25,485 nt of DNA from an archaeon (lineage in GTDB: Archaea; Thermoplasmatota; Thermoplasmata; Methanomassiliicoccales; Methanomethylophilaceae): NCBI GenBank assembly GCA_024399225.1, contig JAKSHV010000002.1:1-25485 (forward strand). The letters run 5' to 3'. Shown in pieces: positions 22,234 to 25,485 of the stretch (positions are counted from its first letter, which is position 1; each line of letters starts with the position of its first letter). The notes under the pieces were generated by a model. The model ran no database searches and was not told the DNA's origin. It saw only the letters and a list, made by a program, of their open reading frames with translations. Made by a program: the position numbers and the translations under genes.

Positions 22234-23103
22234 ATGTTCGCAAAGGCATGCGAGAAAGCGATGCAATACACCCACCCCCTCGTTCAGAATATCAGAACTG
22301 TGGACGGAGATCTCCAATCACAATATGGAACCTACTTTTTCATCAACAAGCAAGGTTGGGCAGTAACAGCGGCGCATGTCTTCAACGTAATGATGAAATT
22401 CCAGTATGATCAGAAACACATACAGGAAATCAATCAGATCAATGAGAAGAACAAAGCGGAAGGAAAACCCGAATCCGCCGTGATGGATCCCAAATGGATC
22501 ACCCACCACAGTTTCTGGTTCGGTGCCGATCCGATAAGACTGTCGCAGGTGCATTTGGTTTCCAATGCAGATCTAGCAATTTTCAAACTAGACAATGTAC
22601 CCGAGGCATTCCTGAAGGAAACCGCTGTTTTCGGTGATGTCTCCAAATTACGTCCCGGAACAAGCCTTTGCAAATTGGGATATCCCTTCATTGCCAATAA
22701 ACCGGATTTCAAAGACGGAAATTTTGTCATGAAGGCCGGCAATATCGCACCTTTCCCTGTTGACGGCATTTTCACCCGTATGGCAACTGATATCATTGAC
22801 CAGGAGAAGAAAATCGCAATCAGGTATATCGAGACTTCCACTCCCGGACTGCTAGGTCAATCAGGTGGCCCTACATTCGACATCAATGGAATCGTATATG
22901 CGATTCAATCGAGGACTGTCCACCTCCCCCTTGGTTTCACCCCCAAAGTTAACGAGGGTGACAAAGTCACCACTGCTCACCAGTTCATGAATGTAGGGAA
23001 CGGAATTCCCGTGGACATCCTCATTCAGGTACTTGTCGACAGGAAGATCCCGTTTGAGACTGTGAATCAGGATTCCGATGGTTCGACTTATGTCATCCGC
23101 TGA
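22234..23103 (+). CDS. Trypsin-like serine protease, cytoplasmic, 289 aa
   Basis: A complete triad is visible: His48 in GWAVTAAHVF, Asp113 in SNADLAIFKLD and Ser210 in PGLLGQSGGPTFD. This is the chymotrypsin-fold order of degP/trypsin-like proteases. GTYFFINKQG before the His is the usual first strand. There is no signal peptide and no PDZ domain, so it should act inside the cell, unlike most HtrA/DegP proteins. ATG 22234 is preferred to TTG 22219 because an AT-rich TTTAATTTT element lies at 22207-22215. Proteases of this plan also occur as effectors in defence or stress systems, but nothing next to it proves that. It is followed by the AT-rich repeat region. Confidence 0.9.
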   Translation: MFAKACEKAMQYTHPLVQNIRTVDGDLQSQYGTYFFINKQGWAVTAAHVFNVMMKFQYDQKHIQEINQINEKNKAEGKPESAVMDPKWITHHSFWFGADPIRLSQVHLVSNADLAIFKLDNVPEAFLKETAVFGDVSKLRPGTSLCKLGYPFIANKPDFKDGNFVMKAGNIAPFPVDGIFTRMATDIIDQEKKIAIRYIETSTPGLLGQSGGPTFDINGIVYAIQSRTVHLPLGFTPKVNEGDKVTTAHQFMNVGNGIPVDILIQVLVDRKIPFETVNQDSDGSTYVIR

Positions 23104-23142
23104 TTCTCTCATCAAACTTGCATTTTATCCGATTATCAGGGA

Positions 23143-23192
23143 GATTGCAATAAATTAAGTGAAATGCTTTATTCACGCAATTTATTGCAATC
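23143..23192 (+). repeat. 50-nt hairpin with 14-bp perfect arms
   Basis: GATTGCAATAAATT at 23143-23156 is the exact inverse of AATTTATTGCAATC at 23179-23192. Inside, GTGAA (23159-23163) pairs with TTCAC (23172-23176), so the whole 50 bases fold with only one 2-nt mismatch and an 8-nt loop. It starts 40 bases after the protease stop and overlaps repeat copy B. It could be a 3'-end processing signal or a mobile-element end. Confidence 0.75.
23153..23191 (+). repeat. 39-bp intergenic repeat, copy B
   Basis: It reads AATTAAGTGAAATGCTTTA then TTCACGCAATTTATTGCAAT, and aligns without gaps to copy H (about 28 of 39 identical) and copy C (27 of 39). Confidence 0.7.
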
Positions 23193-23250
23193 CCCAAAAT
23201 TTTCTTTACAAATCCCATTTTTGTCAATACATAATGCAATATTGTATCGC

Positions 23251-23289
23251 ATTGCAATAAATCACTATTGTAAAGCAAATAACTTAATT
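23251..23289 (-). repeat. 39-bp intergenic repeat, copy H (inverted)
   Basis: On the minus strand it reads AATTAAGTTATTTGCTTTA then CAATAGTGATTTATTGCAAT. It faces copy B over 59 bases, with AATTAAG ends outward, so the 137-bp unit resembles a small element with terminal inverted repeats. Confidence 0.65.
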
Positions 23290-23394
23290 AATTCTGACCT
23301 TACAAATTTTCCCCCATATTTACTAGAAAATGTTGAAATTTCTCTAATACTCTTCACTTTTGTCAACGACGGTTCCCCGAATATCGATAAAAAT

Positions 23395-23517
23395 ATGGCC
23401 CAAAAATGGGGAGTAAAATGGCTGAAACTTTTGCAGAGCAGGGTTTTTGATGTAAAAACTCAAAAATCAAGAAAAATGATGATTATTGACATGAAATCTG
23501 AAGTAAAACAGCAGTAA
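23395..23517 (+). pseudogene. Possible Sel1-gene fragment
   Basis: The frame reads MAQKWGVKWLKLLQSRVF followed by a Lys-rich end and a TAA. An 18-base run (AGTAAAATGGCTGAAACT, 23412-23429) is identical to the last Sel1 repeat of the 300-aa gene (20144-20161), in the same reading frame (VKWLKL). The rest does not look like a Sel1 repeat, so this is at best a short fragment. Confidence is low. Confidence 0.3.
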
Positions 23518-23523
23518 CGAATA

Positions 23524-23562
23524 AATTAAGACAATTGCTTTATTGCTCTAAATAGTTGCAAC
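23524..23562 (+). repeat. 39-bp intergenic repeat, copy C
   Basis: It reads AATTAAGACAATTGCTTTA then TTGCTCTAAATAGTTGCAAC. It is preceded by ATGAAATCTGAAG at 23490-23502, a word also found before copy D. Confidence 0.65.
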
Positions 23563-23650
23563 ACGCTCAGAGGAAAAATTAGATTGATGGTTTTGAATGA
23601 AATCTGAAGCAAATGGCAGATAATTGAATCTAAAATTACCCTCAGAACAA

Positions 23651-23689
23651 AATTAACTGAAATGGTTTATTCTCGTAATTTTTATCACA
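23651..23689 (+). repeat. 39-bp intergenic repeat, copy D
   Basis: It reads AATTAACTGAAATGGTTTA then TTCTCGTAATTTTTATCACA. Its first 24 bases match copy G at 23 positions. Confidence 0.7.
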
Positions 23690-23873
23690 AAGCTTAGAAA
23701 CATCGAGCAAGATCGATAAAACCGCAATCAGAAATCAGCAATTTTAACCTAAGTCCGATATTTGCTCAGAAACGGCCTTAAAATCGTTTTTCATCCAAAA
23801 AGGTATAAGGACTAAGGCAAGGTCGAAATAATCGATTCTAGGGGTGTTCTAGAAGAGCAAAAATTCTGCAGGT

Positions 23874-24917
23874 TTACCAACCGTAACGAAGGCTTAGAAG
23901 ACACCCGATGTAAACCCAAGTCAACTTAGGGTGATGGAGGACCGAGTGGATTCCGTTGATCCAAAGACCCTTGTGAGTCATGTACTTAGAGAACTCGGAA
24001 AGTTTCGCGTCATCGCAGGATGCAATGTAATCATGAACCTTCATGAACCTGCGGTCGGACATGATGTTCTTCTTCCACCATTTCTCATACCTACCAAGAT
24101 CGTCCTTGAGGATTGCTTCTGCAGCATGCTCTGCGGAAAGAACCGCAGTTCTCAAACCACCAGCGGTCATGCAGTTGGGGAATCCGGCTGCGTCACCGAT
24201 GAGGAGCACATTCTTCTTAACGAAGGGGTCGACCCATCCGAGAGGGATGGTACGGATCCCGCGTGTCGAATTCGGTTCATCTTCGGCGAAGCCGTTGATA
24301 GCTCCGGTGCACCTTCCGTCCTTGTAAGGGAAGTACCATTGGTAGAAATGATCATATTTCTCGGAAACAACGAATTCCAGAACATTCTGCTCGGTTTTTG
24401 CGTCGGAATGATATTCCTCCACCTTCAACATGATCTCCGGAGTGGTTCCGAATACGGATTTCCTTACTGCGGAGTAGGCTCCGTCTGCACCGATTACATA
24501 TTTTGATGAAATAACGGTTCCATCGTTAAGGAATGTACGAACCGCATCAGGCATCATCAAAACATCATAAACAGAGCCACGGATAACTTTCAGGCCCTTT
24601 TCTTCGGATTCTCTGCGCAATCTGAGGAAAAGTTTGGGCCTGTCGATGATGTATCCCTTGATATTCAGGTTGATAGTGTTTCCCTGAGGCCATGTTATCC
24701 TCAATGTGTCGACATTGTTGAGGATCTCATCATCCTTGAGTGGAATGTGTTTGAGAGCGTCGGCATTTACACCGGCTCCGCAGATTTTGTGATAACGTTC
24801 GAAACCTGCATCGCTCATGCGCTCTACCATAATGACCTTGAGTCCCTTTCCGCAAAGGAAATATGCAGCAGTTGCTCCTGCAGGTCCGCCGCCAACGATC
24901 ACTACGTCACAGTCCAT
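23874..24917 (-). CDS. Geranylgeranyl reductase-family flavoprotein, 347 aa
   Basis: The N-terminus VVIVGGGPAGATAAYFL is an FAD-binding Rossmann motif (GxGxxG at residues 9-14), ending in VMVER-like IMVER. The family's DRPKLFLRLR segment follows, then VIGADGAYSAVRK near 141-153 and the second FAD motif LLIGDAAGFPNCMTAGGL at 238-255. FYQWYFPYKDG matches the conserved YxWxFPK-like substrate loop. Archaeal members hydrogenate the isoprenoid chains of membrane lipids or the C20 chains of quinone-type molecules. Its length is at the short end of the family. The gene lies between repeats D and G, and copy G sits 42-80 bases upstream of the ATG, so the repeat may affect its expression. Confidence 0.92.
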   Translation of the reverse strand: MDCDVVIVGGGPAGATAAYFLCGKGLKVIMVERMSDAGFERYHKICGAGVNADALKHIPLKDDEILNNVDTLRITWPQGNTINLNIKGYIIDRPKLFLRLRRESEEKGLKVIRGSVYDVLMMPDAVRTFLNDGTVISSKYVIGADGAYSAVRKSVFGTTPEIMLKVEEYHSDAKTEQNVLEFVVSEKYDHFYQWYFPYKDGRCTGAINGFAEDEPNSTRGIRTIPLGWVDPFVKKNVLLIGDAAGFPNCMTAGGLRTAVLSAEHAAEAILKDDLGRYEKWWKKNIMSDRRFMKVHDYIASCDDAKLSEFSKYMTHKGLWINGIHSVLHHPKLTWVYIGCLLSLRYGW

Positions 24918-24958
24918 ATTCGGTGTAAATTACCTATTTTATTTTAGTTGTTCGATTA

Positions 24959-24997
24959 ATCATTAATATTAATGAGAATAAACCATTTTAGTTAATT
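24959..24997 (-). repeat. 39-bp intergenic repeat, copy G (inverted)
   Basis: On the minus strand it reads AATTAACTAAAATGGTTTA then TTCTCATTAATATTAATGAT. Together with copy D it bounds a 1347-bp unit holding the reductase gene, and lies in the promoter region of that gene. Confidence 0.7.
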
Positions 24998-25026
24998 TAT
25001 TATGAGATACAGAAAAGAATAGTGAT

Positions 25027-25188
25027 TTAAAGCATTCTTGTTAATTTTTGATAATTTCCCCATGCAGGATTACCATAGGTGTAGACCTCGCCATCTTTGA
25101 ATTCACTAGCATAAAATATTGAGATATTCCCTAAAATTAAATTACATCCAACTATGGTCAAAACACCATTAAAGTGAAACGTTATCAT
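25027..25188 (-). CDS. Possible small protein or gene remnant, 53 aa
   Basis: An ATG at 25188 opens a 53-codon frame. Its start is hydrophobic (MITFHFNGVLTIVGCNLILG). Its second half looks like true protein (ISIFYASEFKDGEVYTYG, then NPAWGNYQKLTRML). A TATA-like AGTATATAATG overlaps the ATG itself, so the promoter position does not fit well. It may be the C-terminal piece of a larger lost gene. No family is recognised. Confidence 0.35.
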   Translation of the reverse strand: MITFHFNGVLTIVGCNLILGNISIFYASEFKDGEVYTYGNPAWGNYQKLTRML

Positions 25189-25231
25189 TATATACTCTAA
25201 AAATCGAGCCGAAACTTGGCTACTTTAAATA

Positions 25232-25283
25232 CAGTATATAAGTAATACCCTTTTTTACAACATTTCAATACCCTTTTTTACAA
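25232..25283. repeat. Tandem 17-bp direct repeat beside a TATA box
   Basis: AATACCCTTTTTTACAA occurs at 25244-25260 and again at 25267-25283, a period of 23 bases. It follows a TATA element, CAGTATATAAGTA, at 25232-25244. The pair looks like tandem binding sites. Confidence 0.6.
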
Positions 25284-25326
25284 TAGGGAAATCCCTTGAT
25301 CAAAACAATTGCCTGCCGCCAACCAT

Positions 25327-25360
25327 CAGTATATAAGTATTCTTACTAACAAAAGAATAC
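25327..25360 (+). promoter_or_regulatory. Second TATA box with operator-like inverted repeat
   Basis: CAGTATATAAGTA at 25327-25339 repeats the element at 25232. It runs into a perfect 8-bp inverted repeat, GTATTCTT (25337-25344) and AAGAATAC (25353-25360), with an 8-base spacer. This covers the region just before the expected transcription start, a classic repressor position. Confidence 0.5.
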
Positions 25361-25442
25361 CAATCATAACATGTATTTTTCAAAGGAAAATATGTGTTAA
25401 CATTCTATTGAAAAATATACGTTACAAGGTGTTCGCACTTTC

Positions 25443-25452
25443 CTTTTTATAG
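25443..25452 (+). promoter_or_regulatory. TATA box for a gene starting at the right edge
   Basis: CTTTTTATAG lies about 22-30 bases before ATG 25474, the distance for a leaderless transcript. Confidence 0.45.
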
Positions 25453-25473
25453 CGTAATCTAGAATTTTTAATT

Positions 25474-25485
25474 ATGCCCGTAACA
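25474..25485 (+). CDS. Start of a gene running off the right edge
   Basis: ATG CCC GTA ACA (MPVT) begins here and leaves the window after four codons. The only support is the TATA box at leaderless distance and the dense promoter region before it. Nothing can be said of the product. Confidence 0.35.

Larger units (their letters stand above)
23104..23873. other. 770-bp AT-rich non-coding region with four 39-bp repeats and a gene fragment
   Basis: Most of the gap has no believable gene. It contains repeat copies at 23153-23191, 23251-23289, 23524-23562 and 23651-23689. It also has a large perfect inverted repeat at 23143-23192, a possible Sel1 fragment near 23395-23517, and a 13-bp direct repeat (ATGAAATCTGAAG) at 23490-23502 and 23597-23609. 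The last 180 bases before the reductase stop codon hold nothing I can name. Confidence 0.6.

Noticed and set aside
23164..23394. N-terminal part of a plus-strand open frame reaching 23517
   Set aside because: It starts in the middle of repeat copy B, runs through copy H and has AT-driven composition. Only its last 40 codons show any link to a gene.
19089..23689. CRISPR array
   Set aside because: The 39-bp copies occur in both orientations at irregular distances, are only about 70% alike, and no cas genes are near.
19089..24997. Integron attC sites with gene cassettes
   Set aside because: The copies lack clear paired core sites of the RYYYAAC/GTTRRRY type and no integrase gene is seen. Single-gene spacing alone is not enough.
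25371..25400. Nine-codon open frame (MYFSKENMC) after the second right-edge TATA box, as a leader peptide
   Set aside because: It is too short to tell from chance in AT-rich DNA and has no run of one amino acid or attenuator hairpin.
1..25485. Read-through of UAG as pyrrolysine
   Set aside because: Related methanogens use it, but no gene here needs an in-frame TAG to be complete. The TAG at 18355 in the metallopeptidase frame lies before the coding-like part.

Overview
The window looks like part of an archaeal chromosome, most likely a host-associated Thermoplasmatota methanogen of the Methanomassiliicoccales (Methanomethylophilaceae) type. This is inferred from four things: archaeal TATA boxes 23-30 nt upstream of several start codons (leaderless or short-leader mRNAs), a geranylgeranyl-reductase-family flavoprotein, a giant BspA/InlB-type surface protein, and Sel1-repeat genes. 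No rRNA, tRNA or CRISPR array was found, so the placement rests on gene style only.

Region 1 (1-10104, minus strand) is one uninterrupted reading frame of at least 3368 codons. I checked its frame line by line from 5821 to 9900 and translated most of the rest; no stop was met. It has a signal peptide, about 1600 residues of BspA-type leucine-rich repeats, then about 1600 residues of InlB/Listeria-Bacteroides repeats with two MucBP-like inserts. It reaches a Pro/Thr/Gly linker at the left edge, so the C-terminus and any anchor lie outside the window.

Region 2 (10105-14195) has a promoter region with a gene remnant, a zinc-ribbon membrane protein, an EamA-type transporter, an unknown 236-residue protein coupled to a nitroreductase, a GNAT acetyltransferase, and an internally deleted second EamA gene that keeps its promoter, start and both ends.

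Region 3 (14196-19065) has two overlapping minus-strand genes for six-helix membrane proteins with soluble tails, a divergent YgiQ-type radical SAM gene, and a YgjP/SprT-like metallopeptidase gene whose start appears frameshifted at a T6 run.

Region 4 (19066-25485) has single genes separated by AT-rich DNA: two Sel1-repeat proteins, an iron-sulfur flavoprotein-like reductase, an unknown acidic protein, a trypsin-like serine protease without a signal peptide, and the geranylgeranyl reductase homolog. Its intergenic DNA holds seven copies of a 39-bp repeat that I do not recognise. Three pairs of copies are inverted, and one pair encloses the reductase gene. The right edge is a dense promoter region with duplicated TATA boxes, tandem 17-bp repeats and an operator-like inverted repeat, ahead of a gene that seems to begin at 25474.

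The likeliest novelties are the 39-bp repeat family, the deletion pseudogene of the transporter, the T6 frameshift, and the modular build of the giant surface protein. No clear multi-gene defence or metabolic system can be claimed.
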